Below are positions 1 through 13,100 of a DNA stretch of 64,000 nucleotides, in pieces (within the stretch, counting starts at the first letter, position 1; every line of letters starts with the position of its first letter). The stretch lies in NCBI RefSeq assembly GCF_000002985.6, contig NC_003279.8, positions 6,882,001 through 6,946,000 on the forward strand, written 5' to 3'. Below the pieces are notes generated by a model. It searched no databases and was not told where the DNA came from. It was given only the letters and a program-made list of their open reading frames with translations. The stretch is from Caenorhabditis elegans. Taxonomy: Eukaryota > Nematoda > Chromadorea > Rhabditida > Rhabditidae. The position numbers were made by a program, and so were the translations under genes.

Positions 1-201
1 TGGCGGCAGATCGAAGGGGCAGTCAGCGGTCGATCGGAAATAGAGATCATCCAAGATGAAGAGATGCAGACGGCTCCCTCGCCGTGTTACACCGTGCGCG
101 CGGGAGCTCTTTTTAAGTCTGCGTCTCACTGAACTTGGGTTATCTTTTCGATTGGGCTCCGAGTCTTTCTCTCGGGCGGTTCCATATCCACTTGAGATCA
201 T
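1..201 (-). CDS. Possible exon running off the left edge
   Basis: The minus strand is open for 67 codons from an ATG at 201 to base 1 without a stop. The stretch is more GC-rich than its surroundings, and the product is rich in Arg, Lys and Ser. An in-frame stop lies a few codons upstream of the ATG, so this could be a first exon. A 65-codon frame is also open on the opposite strand, so openness alone is weak evidence. I recognise no domain. It could belong to the same gene as the exons at 932-10141 or be a GC-rich 5' region. Confidence 0.2.
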   Translation of the reverse strand, partial: MISSGYGTAREKDSEPNRKDNPSSVRRRLKKSSRAHGVTRRGSRLHLFILDDLYFRSTADCPFDLPP

Positions 202-931
202 CTTTTTGTCTCTTTCACTCTACTCTTTTATTTCTCTAGCATTTTGTAGGTGAAACAGAGAGAGAGTTTAGAGAACTAAAGATATCAAAGTACTTCAGTT
301 TGTGGCTATCACTATGAATGGAAGAAGGGCGCGCACAATGTCACGGATATCGGGACATTCAAGTGTTTTGACCTATTGTATCTAATCACTTCGAAACTAC
401 ACACTAATATGACACTTTTCTGATGCTAATTCCTTGAATATACGTATACCGTTTCCATAAAAAGCACCATTTGCATGTTCCAAAAGTATCAAAAACAATA
501 AATTCCCATTTCCAAAGAATTAACAAACTTATTTTTATCCACTACAGGCGAACTTTTACAGTAACTTAAGATTTTGAACAGATCCAGAATCTAATTTCCG
601 ATACTCATTTCAAACATCTGGTAATATTTTTCAATTTTCTAAAAAGAGTTATGAATGTGAGCATCATTGTCTTCTCATACCAATCTATCATCCCCGGTTT
701 TACGATCTTTCCCTTGCTGAAGATTTTATGACTATCATAAGGTGTCAGTTGGTTTGATTTTGAAAATTTTGAAAATCTCAACGACATGCTTCAGTGTCCA
801 TGCAAAACTTTAATTTTGTTGTTATTTTCGAGTTAGCAGATAGAAAAATAACTTAAAACTGGAAATAATGAAATCACGACACTTATTTCTTTATGTGCGT
901 TTTAGATATTATTAATATGAATATCATTTAC

Positions 932-3900
932 CGTTAGGTGTTAGAAGATCCGTGGAAGCGTGTGTCATGACGTCTTGAAGAGAAATTGGCGGAGCCAGAA
1001 GAGTTGGAGATTGTGGAGCCGATGTCGATGCAGTTGTGACGTGTGATTCGGATGACGTCGTAGATGATGATGACGTGGCAACCAGCGGATCAGTGGTTGC
1101 AGTAGTTGTGAGCTGAAGAAACGGCACACTTGCGTTTGAAAAACGGGTAAAAGAAGGAAGAAATGAGATGATGAGAATGATTGTTGCAAAATAGTGATGG
1201 GAAATTGTGGACCAATATAGTTATTTTCTTTCTTTTATGAAATCTGTTGGTTAGCTTAACTTGGGTAAGTTGTGCGGATAAACAAATCAATAAAATGTTA
1301 GTTTTTGTTTAGGATTAGAACAACATTAAAATTCAGCTGAAAAAAGTATGTTTCTTATAAGATTCTTGTTTCCAAAATAAAAAAAAATTGAAAAACCTAT
1401 TGTTTCAACTTTCTTTCTCTGAACGATACCCTGTGCGCAATAGGATGAGCCGCCGAACAAATACAGTACCCTCCTAGAGGACGGGGAAAGAGGACTGAAG
1501 AATGCTACCACTTTTGTGTGTTTCAACTCATTGGATGAGAAGAAATCGAGGGTCATATTTTTTGTTTGTGTGCACTTTTTGGATCAGTGTGGGATGAGGG
1601 AATGAGGAAATGTACAAACATTGGAGATAACATCAATTTAAAGAGAGAGAAAGATATGAAGAGTACGTAGAAAAACTTATTGGTTTAGGGTTAAAACTTA
1701 TTGGTTTAGGGTTTAGGGTTTGTTTTGTGGGTTTATTAATTGTTCTGAAGGCCTGAATGACTTTGGCAACTGACAACATATATGTGGATAAGTCTCTTTT
1801 AGAATCTTCCAGGCGCACTATAAACATCCATAAATGGAGGATTTTAGCCGTAGGAATACAACTTATTCTAGTTCTTAACAACTGATGTGTTTGAGAAAGA
1901 AGAAAGAAGTGAGAAAGAAAGGTCGTAAAACCCGACAGTCAAATGAATCTTTGTGGTAAAGTATGTAAAAGTGAGTGAATGAGAGGCAAGGGAAAACAAA
2001 ACAACCTGAAATTCATGAGAAAGTGGCAGAAATAGTTCAAGAAATATGTTTTCTGATAAATTTTTATTCAGGGATCAGGAAGCAAACGAAACAGTTATTC
2101 CATGATTTTCGATCAAATAACTTTAATGAAAGTAGAATGTTTTATGAATGAAAAACTATTCGATGAAAAAGGAAATGAAAGTTTAAACTTTCATTGCCGA
2201 AACAGAGGAAACATCTGAAAAACGAAGTGATTCGCCTGTAGGCTGACTTTGTGAGATATCTCAACGGAAAGATAACATCAATTGGCAAAATAGAGGGCGG
2301 AGAAGGCGAAGAAGACGTCAGAAGTTCAGTGGAAAGAAGAAAGGATATATACAATACGGGAGAATAAATGAGGAAAATGTCTCTTCAAAGAGAATTGATG
2401 GACTATGTCGAGAAAAGGAACTAAGTTTTGACGGAACAACAAAAAAATGAACGAAAGAAATAGTTAATCAACCTTCAGTCTTCTTTCAATAGTCATAGCC
2501 ATCCATAGTTCTGCTTGCTTTATTACAAACTCATAGCAAATAAATTGTATTTATTTTTCTAAGATTCAGGAAAGGCACGTTAAACGTATTGACAGCGGCT
2601 ACAGTAATAGCGGATCAGGAACAACGTTCTGAAGACCTTGCATTCTACAGTAAAATCATGTTATGCATTAATGCAAACTTTCAAACAAAAACATTGCAAC
2701 ATTTATTTTCCTAGATATCAGTTTTATTCATCGCCAAGTGTCCATATCTTGCCATGGTCATCGCTTTTCCGCCAAGACTGGCTTCTGCTTCCTATTTCTC
2801 TCTATTTTTCATCAATCATACAGTGTATATAATGGTTTTCCTACTAAATCCACTAGAAGAACCAGTTGGATTGAGAGATAGTTTTTGCGACAATTGACTA
2901 ATTTGGTTGTGTGATGAAGGGGTGGCAGCAAGAAAAAGATGAAGATTAAAGAGGAGAAAATGAATGGGGCAGATAAAAATGCTAAAACGAAAAAAAGTTG
3001 CTATGGTTTTCGGGGAAATTCGTTGTAAAATCTGAGAACTTACTCCAGAAGGACATTGTTTGTGTGGAATTCATCTAACTCAATATTAACTATTCATATC
3101 TAAATCTAGAAATAAGAACTGGTCAAGGAAAACAAGAACATGATGGAACAAGAAAAACGGTAAATTGTTGGTAAGGTGCGGCAAAAGGTGAGGTAGTGAA
3201 TGGCGGGGTCTCTCTTTTTTTTCTTCTTCATTTCTACTTCTTCCCTTGACGTACACGTCAAAAATGATAGACAAGGATAAATAGAGAGACGCATAGATGT
3301 AGAGATATATTGCAAGAAGAAACACATTGGCAAAACAGGTTCCGTGTACTGGTGCGCGTACCGTACGGAGAAAGAGAAACACAGAGAGACCCGAACAAAT
3401 CGCCTTTCATTTTATTCTAACATTTCCAATAAGATAGACCCCTTCCGTTTGTCGGCATATCACCTTTGCCACGCCTTATTTTGTCTTCAGGTGATTACGG
3501 TTTGGCCTTCATTCTCTTTCTCTATGTATCTGATACGAAGAACTCAATTAATTATTCCGAAAATTGAAGAAAATCTCAAGGTTGTATCAAATGGACCTAT
3601 ACCTAATTTATATCAATCAATTGATCGATAACAATTCAATTTTTGAAAATAAAAACATCTCCGAGTTTCGAATCTCAATTTTTTTTCAAGCTACTCCACT
3701 ATTTAACCATAGGCACAACTTATATGCATATTAATTCAAGTTAAAAATAAATAGAATTTAGAGTATCCAATTTGGGATTTTCTAACATTTAATTAAAGCA
3801 ATCAAGAACACAATGAATTAATTTTGCTTTAAGGTTTATTTCCTAATAAGCTTTGTCCTTTTCCGCCAAGATTTAGATCACTCGGTAATAAAGTCACACA

Positions 3901-6900
3901 GAGAAAAAAGTAGTGGCAAGAATCCGTCAAAGGAAAACAGTGCATCACATGTATTCTGATGATTTTTATGAGCTTCCGATTATACGGAACTAGATAATGA
4001 AGGATCTTAGATTCTCTCCGATTTTTGTGAAGGAGTATATGAACGATTAAGCATCTTGCAATTATAGTAGATTTCAAAAGATTGCAGCAGTCAGCTGTCA
4101 ATAATATTTAAAAATATGAACGAACTCCGATGGCTGCCAACATAAAGGAGTACAAAAGATAATCAAGACTAACAGTAACACAAGAAGTATTTGTGATCAG
4201 TTAGTCAGTCAGGCGGCTAGTTTATTCCACGGAGAGAAACAGAGACACAGAAACGACTAATTCGGATTACAAACAGGCAAAGTGGACGACGGAAGAGGTG
4301 CAGTTGAGAGAAGAGAATGAATGATCAGTGATGGATTGTTGTGAAGGGGCAAAAGAAAAATAGGATTAAAATAAACTGTTTTCCAACACAATGACTCAGT
4401 GGTTCGAATTCAGCATTTATGATAGAACTATTGAGGGACAAAGCAGCAGTATTTATAATCAGAGAAAAGCGATAGAGTTCAATTGCAGTTTCCTCAAACT
4501 TATCGCAATTCCAAAAGTTTCAAATTTTCATAATCACTAATTGTAGTGCATGCTAAAAAAAACTGAAATGCGGTGTCGGTGTCCATAGAAATCATACCAG
4601 CTACCATCAGTCTACTCGACCGCCTCTTTGGGGTCATTGAGAAAAGGATATCTCACTCAAACCATCTCTTTCCTTACTGATATGAATCTTTGTGGGATGT
4701 AGAGGGAGGTCGACCACCATCGACATCCTCTACCAAAACCGTACAAATGAATGAAAAAGTGTAGATCAAAAGAAAGTCCGGGTGACAATGAAAATATTTT
4801 CATCGCGGAGTTGATTTGGTAAAGGTTATCCAGCAAATAAACTATAAATAAAATGAAAACGTTTAGATTCATGGAATTCATTTAATGTAAATTCATATAT
4901 CATCCGTAACGTTGACGGTCGCCAACGAAATCCGCTAACCTGATTTAATTGCAACTATAGCGTTGAAGCTTCAGATTTCTGATCTTTTATTCATAGATTT
5001 TCAGCAAAAAAGAACCTGACACTGCCGGCAGCAGAAGGCATAATAATTCTAGGAAAGCCATCATAGTACGGAGTATCAGATAAAAATCAAGCAGAAAATT
5101 TAGAGGAAAGATTTTTTTAATTTTTAAAATAAAAAAAATGATTGGGAGGATTATTGGAAAGATCATTTTAAAAACCCAAACTTAAATTCTATAGAGGCGT
5201 CTACGGCTTTATTGATTTAGAATATTTTTTCAATTTATTTTCCACAGTACCTCGCCTAAGTCCACTTGTCAAAAAATCGGAAGGAAATGAAAAATGCAAA
5301 TAGAAACAAAAAGGCGGCCGAGACTTACGTTTCACTCAATATTATCATCATCAAGAATCCAATAGAAAACAGGCCGAAAAGGTGTCAAATGAAAGAGAGA
5401 GAATCTAGGTGGAAACGAGAAGAATCATCATGATTTTATGGACCATTTGGTATACCGAACAATCATAGACAAGAAATGAAGATAGATTCTGGGTGGTCGA
5501 CCGATGGAAAACAGTTTGCAAACTTTTGAACAAAACAATTACAATTCTTCCGAGATTTCCGGGGTTTTAAAACAATTTTGATAATCAATACTAAATTATT
5601 ACCCTTTCAAAAAATGGAGAGAGTATTGAAATTTTTTACTTATTTTCAAGTTGATTGAAACCTGTCCTGGTTTCATCTGGAGTTGCCGACAAAATTTCAG
5701 AAGTTAAAAAAAACCTAAATCGAGGTGTCTAAATATCGAGATATGGAGCTTTTACAGTGTTTGCACACAGAAGGACGAGAAGGTAGCCTCACTCAAAGAA
5801 AAAGTCAAATATCTAAGACTAGATGGGGGTGTATACCGGTATTTGTCCGGTCGGCACATAGAGTTCATGTTGATTTAATTGACATATCTAATGGGTAACG
5901 AGAGAAAAGGGAGAAAAAGAAATGGTTAGAGGTGAATGTTACCTGACACTTTTCCTACGAAAAAGAGGAAACATTAGAAAATAGTTCAGTTTTTGATTCA
6001 AAATGGTGGTTTCTAAATTGGAAAGGTATCAGAAAAAGGAAATCATTTGCAGATAGTGCACACATCCGCTCAAAAATTAGACCCACAACTGACCCTTTTT
6101 AATTCTTTTTAATATTTTCTAGAAGCTAAAAATGAAAGAACTAACCGTAGGTTCTGGTTTCCAATCCGCACTGACGTAGTCATTGGCGTCAAAGTGATGT
6201 ACCATCGTGGAGAGCATTTTTGAAGAAGAGTTCCAACGCAGACGGTTCTGAAAGAAAATAACATTACTCGTTTTCAAAAAGAGGCAAAACTTTAATGTGG
6301 AAAGTTGTATGTTAAAATTGAAATTAGGATTTAAATTCAAAAAATTTAAGAGAATTTTTATGATGGAAGACGCATACATCTTTATATAATAAATTTAAGA
6401 ATCAAGTGAGATGAGCGTAGGCTCAAAAGCCTCTTATTCGTCACGTAAAACGGGAATTATCTAGACGGATGTTTTCGTGTTTACATTTTTGGAAGATATT
6501 CTATAGTGTTTTATCAGAAGATTTCGGAAAAAAAAATAAATTGTGAATATTTTTTTCCTAATTTTTTTAATGTTCAGTTTGAAAAAGCTACAATAAAAGA
6601 AAATAATACTCCAAGCTTTAAAGAGAATCTGAATTTAAAAAAAGGAAGAATTGATAACAAGAAGCTTTGGCACATTTTAATATAATTATTCGAATGAAGA
6701 TCTTATCGGAATTAGAAGAAAATCGTGTTTTTTAACGCAAGATGAATATATCATTTATTCGGTTGTTGTGATCATTTTCAACATTGCCGCCGTCATCTCT
6801 CCATTGCAGTGCCGCAGTCGCACAAGGATTGGCGCGCGCATCCGTCGGCTCTTCCGGATACCGGAAGTGTCTTCCAAAGAGACATAGAGACATATACACT

Positions 6901-9900
6901 TAGGATTTTACTGCTTGGTGTGACAAAATTTAAAAAATAAGATGATGTAAACGGATCGAAAAATGGAACAAGTGTTCCAGTAGAAGCGTTCGAAAGGGGA
7001 TGAGCACGAGTTGTTCAAAGAAAAATTAAAAAATGTTATTTTTTAAAAATCATTTGAAGAAAGACTGAATGATAATATTCAGAAAATATGAACATTCTTG
7101 AAAACGAATCCATTTTTGACGTGAAAACATTTGAAAACATAATTATTGATTTCAACGTACACAAGGGAAGATCAATAAACCACGATTATAAAATCTTGCG
7201 AAGACAATCATTTTAAACTTCTACGAGTTTTGAAGTCTTCCAACTTGCACAAAATGGGTGCAAAATCATCAAAAAAGGCGAAAATCTCGCCACCAGCGGA
7301 TCGATATTATACAAAAGTCGATATTGAATCTGGTCCCGCCGTTGTTGCAAAGTCTCAAGATTTCATATTGGAAGTGCCGGTCATTCCAGAAACATGCGAA
7401 GAATCGATTCCCGATTCAAGAATCTCTCGTGATGTCTCCGAAGTCTCACGTGTGTCTTCTGGAAGTGAGGTGGATGTTACCGGAAGTGGCGTTGACGATG
7501 AACATCTTGATATACAATCCAGTGATGATAGTGTTGAGTCGATATTTGATCCATTGTTATATCTTGCCAATCAGGGAATTGATGTAACTCATTCCAATAT
7601 AAGGGAACTTGTATGCTCGGAAAACTATCGAGAATTTTTGAAACAGCGTAAAACCATGCTTACACCAAAGGAACTTTTCGAACTCGAACATGGAAGAATT
7701 CCTGGGAATTATGGTAAATCAAAACCAAAAGAAGAGATTTTGAAGGAAATTGATGAACTTGAATGTAAAGCTGATGATTTATTAACTGATTTGAGTGATG
7801 ATGAAAATGGATGGCCAAAGTATGATATGAATGCTCTTCTTGAAAAATATGAAAATCACAAAGACTCGGAGCCCAATTTATTGATTCCAACAAAGGAGGA
7901 TTATGAAAGAGATAGTGAGTTTCAGTTTATTTCATCGCAAGTATCGTTATTTTATTTCAGAAAAAACCTGCTGTCAGCAAGTTCTGAATAGCTACGAGTT
8001 TGACATGGTAGAGTCTTCAATCAATGGTCATGGGTTGGAATTCGAATGTCTGGTAAGTGAAATTATAATTAATAAATGCACTATAACTCTTTCAGGGCCC
8101 TGACGCAACTCGAACACAAGATTTTTGGACTCAGTGCCATAAAGATCGCATCAGCTTGATTACAATGTTTGGAAAGTTTTTGGAGAAACGAGGGGCCAAC
8201 TGTAAGCAATATATTCCTGACGATAAACAAGAGATTCTCAAATGTGGACAGATAATTGTACGACGATTGACAGATCCAGAATATCCATATCGACATTGCA
8301 AAATTCAAAAGTTTGCAGTAAGATGCAAACTAGTGTAAGTTAATGTGTTCAGATTACTAATACTGATTTGATTTTAACTTTTAGACCAGAAAATTATGGT
8401 TGGTATGTTGTTTGGCACTGTCAACGAGATATTCAAGAATATCCATCAAAAGATTATACAAAAGAAGATGAAGAGTTTGAGAATCTTCGAAAAGATCTTT
8501 TGAATGATATGGTAAGCTTTTATCAAAAAATAAATAATAAATCTTATATTTTTAAAGCCAACTCAACACTGGCTTTTTCATGGTCCAATGCAGTTCAGTC
8601 CTCTCCGGGATAGACTTGTGGAGCGTAATTCATATCTCATTGAAAAGAAAGGATCCAGTGTTCCAGATTTCGTGACACAACCTATTCAGGCGGCCAACGC
8701 TAGGTTTGATTTCGATACCGTGAAATGAAAATCGAACATTCTTTATAGAAAGGCTCTCTACGAAAAATCTTGCTATTTGGGTTTCCTGACCTCTTCATCA
8801 TCTCAGATCTCACTGTCTGGATGCCAATCAAGACAAATTGGCGGAGCTGACGAAGTTGAAAATCTCGTTAAACTGGAAACCGAGGAATTTGATCTACAGA
8901 AATCGCTCGGCTCATATCCAATTCAATCTCAAAACCGTCTGAATAATGTCATTCAAATTTATGCCAACAGTCCAGATCCAGAACAGACACAAGACTTTTG
9001 GCAAATGATTCTACATAAAGGAATTCCAACAATTCACACTATATCTGATTTAGACCCGGGTAAAATTTTAAACCTCAGATTTCAAAAAAAAATTAAATTT
9101 CAGAAGAAACTGCAAACTGTGCTTCCTATTTTCCCTACGGCAGTGAAAGTGAGAAATCATGCGGAATTTATACTGTTAAACGACTCGGAATTGAGACTCA
9201 ATTATCGATGAACCTGAAGAAACAGCAACTTCTGATTTTCAAGATGGGAGAGTCTGAGTATCAAAATGTTGTTAATGTAACTCATTTCCACGAAATCGTC
9301 AAGAATCAGGTTACTGATTCGAAAGTTAGAAACATCGAAATAATCAATGAGCATGTATCACGTCAGGTTTGAATGATTCATTTATTTGAATTTATAACCA
9401 TATCCTTTTTAGTCAAATCCTCAACTTCTGATTCATGGTCCCTAAGAAAACAACGCAAAGAGTTAATATTGAATACGGTATTCTAGATTTTTATGGAATT
9501 TTAATAAAGTGATATGGCTTTATTATTTTTGAACTGAAAGCATTGACCTTAAAAAAGAATAAGAGGGAGAATTGAAAATGTGAACAAACTCCAAACTTGC
9601 AAGTAAATACATCGAAGTGATGGTGAAAGGAGGAGAACATAATTACATACTTTGTCGGTATTTCTCTGACGGTCTCTCCAGTGAAGTCTGCACTATTTCG
9701 TTATTGCCCGATATTAACACCCGTGGTTACCCACATTCATCGATGTTAAAAAGTAGAGGAAAGAAGAATTCAATGGGAACTGGTTCAGATTTAAGAGATT
9801 ACTGTAGGATTATAAAGCTCCGAACAAAGTAGGTAAAGGGGAAGAGGACCGAAAATAAAAACAATAAAAGGTAACATTTGTAAAAGGAAATTGAAGGATG

Positions 9901-10141
9901 GCCTTATGAATGCACCTTATGAATGCACCAATTTTCCGGTACATTGCTTGCATGATGGAATAATAGAATTGTCCGAGACACGAGAATAAAATTGGTGAAA
10001 GGATATTGGAAGAACTTTTCTCAAGTTAATGGTTTTCTACTTATTTACAGTTAAATACAAATTTTTAAAAGAAATAACAGCTTACCTGACAGCTCCTAGC
10101 ACTTGAAGAATCGATTGGGTGGCGTGAAGACAGGAATACGG
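932..10141 (-). CDS. Partial unrecognised gene: three phase-compatible exons
   Basis: Three minus-strand exons have good splice sites: 10086-10141 (TTCCAG before, GTAAG after), 6146-6247 (CTTTCAG before, GTTAG after) and 932-1112 (TTCTTCAG before, GTAAAT after). Their lengths of 56, 102 and 181 nt keep one frame open across all joins. The middle exon encodes a polar stretch with HHFDANDYVSADWKPEP. The last encodes a Ser/Thr-rich, low-complexity stretch followed by LLAPPISLQDVMTH. Introns of about 3.8 and 5 kb are long for a nematode, suggesting a large neuronal or regulatory gene with several promoters. Both gene ends lie outside what I can define, and the family is unknown to me. A second frame is also open in the first two exons, which lowers certainty. 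Confidence 0.45.
1113..6145. other. Long intron or intergenic DNA, no supported gene
   Basis: No frame with convincing splice sites or protein-like composition was found. The stretch is AT-rich with homopurine tracts (for example 2930-3000) and a short GC-richer patch near 3340-3500. It carries the telomere-like repeat at 1676-1722. It most likely forms one intron of the minus-strand gene on either side. Confidence 0.5.
1676..1722. repeat. Short tandem with TTTAGGG units
   Basis: A unit reading ACTTATTGGTTTAGGGTT occurs twice in tandem, and the second copy runs into two further TTTAGGG-type units. C. elegans telomeres use TTAGGC, so this is not an internal copy of the native telomere repeat. 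Confidence 0.7.
6248..7253. other. Non-coding stretch upstream of the PTP-like gene
   Basis: Mostly AT-rich, with a GC-rich patch at 6785-6870 containing GCGCGCGC. No supported exon. It is part of an intron of the minus-strand gene and probably also holds the promoter of the plus-strand gene starting at 7254. Confidence 0.45.
7254..9445 (+). CDS. Tandem PTP-like protein, probable pseudophosphatase, N-myristoylation motif
   Basis: Eight exons: 7254-7914, 7961-8052, 8096-8334, 8385-8511, 8558-8703, 8749-9059, 9104-9366 and 9413-9445. All phases agree and give 623 residues. The N-terminus MGAKSSKK matches the myristoylation rule (Gly2, Ser6, then lysines), which argues for this ATG; no upstream in-frame ATG was seen. 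Residues 20-250 are acidic and Ser-rich. From about residue 256 a segment resembles the N-terminal half of a protein-tyrosine phosphatase domain: TRTQDFW, LITMFGKF, CKQYIP, then QIIVRRL. A second copy starts near residue 500 with QTQDFW, CASYFPYG and IYTVKRL. No HCx5R catalytic signature is visible. Each repeat instead shows HGP near where that loop would fall, and the protein stops at the second HGP. I infer a membrane-tethered, catalytically dead scaffold. The gene lies inside an intron of the opposite-strand gene. Confidence 0.75.
9446..10085. other. Downstream region of the PTP-like gene
   Basis: Contains AATAAAGTGA about 55 bases after the stop, a plausible polyadenylation signal, and a perfect 13-bp tandem duplication (TTATGAATGCACC) near 9903-9928. 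No further coding exon is supported. Confidence 0.4.
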
Positions 10142-13100
10142 CTGGAAATTAAACATTTAAAACTGGAGTCATTTTTGAATTAATAAAAATCTATAAAGAT
10201 AAAGTGAGCTAAGAAGCATAAGGTGTTTTATTTGCGAATAAACAAATGAGAAGAAACCGAATCGGCTGGATGGCAAGTTACGTAACACCTAGGCAGTCGG
10301 CATACACTTTCATTTTTCAAATGTATTGCAATGAGAAGGTCATCGTTGGAATGCGGCACTAAAAGAAATAAGAGGCAAGAATATTGAAAGCATACTTTCA
10401 ATGAATGAATATTTTCCAATGGCAAGGTTTTTTAAATTTCAGTATTTTTCAAATAACTGACTGAAATTGTCCACATTGACAGAAATTATTTTGAATGTGA
10501 TATCACTTGTTGCTTCGATTTGAGAAGCTCAGATTGTTTGGAAAAATAAGTTCATCGATATTTATAAGCTACCTCGTGTAAAAATGAAAATCTTCTCTTA
10601 CTGGGGTGAGAGTTGCACCTCAAAAATATGAATAATTCTTGGAAAAATTGACACGAAAGTATTTTGGATAGGGTATTGGAAGGGTAAAGAGTATTAAGAA
10701 AATTTATTGGAAAAATTGAAAGTTTAGAATTGCTCAATCTGAATTAAGATTATATTAGAGAAAGAAAACGAGATGTGGGTTTTCCAGAAATTCGAGGAAT
10801 AACAAGAGAATTTGGCAAATCCGCGAATCGAATTAAATATTAATTAGGGTTCGCATTTTCAGATTTTCAGAAATATTTTGAGCGAAAAGATTCATGCTAA
10901 ATGTATTTTCGATGTAAAACACAAGTTTTCTGGAAAAGTGCTCGTAAAAGCTGGCTTCCCTATCGTATCGGTATAAATATATGTCAACTTTACATATTTC
11001 AAATTTATTGTAAAGTTCAATAAATTTTTCCAAAAGTAATGTCTCACTGCACGGTAGAGGGAATGAAGAAAACTATGAGTCCTCTACCACCACTAAATAT
11101 GAATTAATACATGCCGCGTGCAGATTTAATTATAGTCATCATCTTCATACACCCTTTCTTTTAGTATTCGAACGAGAAGCAAAGGAAGAAGGAATAAGCT
11201 TAAATGAGTGAGAAGTGGACGAAGAGAAAGAGTGAAAGACATGATGATGAGCTCAGGAAAACTTATATGACGATAGATTACGGATTAGAGAGATTTAGAC
11301 GGACAGAATGACAGGCGGATCAGTTGTAACGATGCCAGGTGACCTCTTATTCTTCTTTGCCCACTTTTCCGCACCAGTTGTTGCTATTTGAGGCCATCGG
11401 GAAGCACTAAAGGACCCCGACTTTGTCTCAATTGATTGGCTCTAAATGTCGGATTTCCGTCAAGAATTTGAAAAAATGGACGCCGCAAAAAACCTTTCTA
11501 GAAAATATCATTAATTGCAAAGACTTGATGAGAAGATAATCTCTTCGGTAACTAACTATGTTCAATATGGAAAACAATCCGAATGTAATTAGAGAATAAA
11601 CACTTATCCATTCGATGAGCAGCTCAATATAGAACACACGCGAATAAAAATTGGAAAATCACTGGAAAGCCATCACTGACAACATGTGTGCGCGCGTATT
11701 TTCTTCTTTTTCCATCATCCGTCTCCGTTCAATCAACACTATCTTTTCGGGGTTCCCATGATTCGTTTTATGAGGAAAAAATGAAAGCGGAAGGCAAGAA
11801 AATGGTGAAAGGAAACAGAACGATATAATTTCTAGTGACAGGTATCTGGAGAGATGTTGAGTTGATCATCTAGTTGAGTTAAATTTGTGAAAATGATTAA
11901 CTTGAATGGGAACTCGAGATGTTTTTGATATTTATTCGTCGGATTATCACAAGTTTCTGCATAACTGCGGATCTATTTTGTGGACTGGAAAAAATAAATC
12001 TACTTTCGTGATAAAAATTTTATTTACAGGAGTATTTCTGCATAAATAGCAGACACACTAACGCGAGAATGTCAGACAGAATTTCTGTTGTTTTCAACTT
12101 TTTTTTTTGGAAATTTAGGCTTTCAACAAGTCAACGATGGGTCGTCGGAGGCAAAAAGCCGTTTGTTTGCAAACATTCAAGCGTCATAAAATCCTCGAAA
12201 TAGCCGTCATTTGGGACAGATTTCGTGAAAAAAAAACCAAAGAAAACCAGCGAAAACAAAGGAAGAAAAAAAAACGAAAAGGAGAATTTACACGGTGACT
12301 GAAAAAGTATCGGTGAGTACTGTAATTTTTTAAATTTCGGATTCAATCTTTCGAAGATTTAGATTTATTCACATGCGAATTCGCTTAAAGGGATCGATTT
12401 TGACGTAAAAAAAAGAAAACTGAATAAAATGTACACGGCGGAGAAGGCAATTGAGATGTTAAATGTGTAATCGACGGTTGAAGAGGCGACCGGTCGACGA
12501 CATGAACAGAACAATGGGCGGAGATGGGAAATACTTGGTAAATCCAAAATTGACACGAAATGAGGCAGAAACCAGAATTATATTATTTCGAAAAATACGT
12601 GTGTTCTTGACATGTTTTTTCTAGTTCTGCTGAAAAAATAAAAAAGATATTGAAGACGCCCGCTTTTATGATGCGCATTTTATGATGCGCGCCTTGTTTT
12701 TTAAAGCCTCGAACAAAAAATAGTCTATTAATTTTGTACTAGCAAATAGCTTCAGTTCTGGTGCAACCGGGATTATTGAATCAAAAGTTGCAATAACAAT
12801 AAATGAATCTCGATATTTGCATATGAAATTATCTCGCACTGATTATAATTTTCATATTTTATCTTTTGAGAAGATAATTGAATTATTCCATTGCAGAAAA
12901 ATCGACTCGAGACCCGATTTGGGGGTCGGTGAGCGAATATGGCCCGAAAACCATTTGTTTTTTGGAGAAATTAATTTTATTTTTTTAAAAGAAAATGTGT
13001 TGCTTACTCGTACTTTCTTTGAAAGGTTTTACTAAATAAAGAAATAATTTGAAAAATAGATAAACAAAGAACTGATATTTCATGTTCAAACATTTTTCAA

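Noticed and set aside
9617-9832. 71-codon plus-strand frame downstream of the PTP-like gene
   Set aside because: It follows the likely polyadenylation signal and has no splice sites or recognisable motifs.
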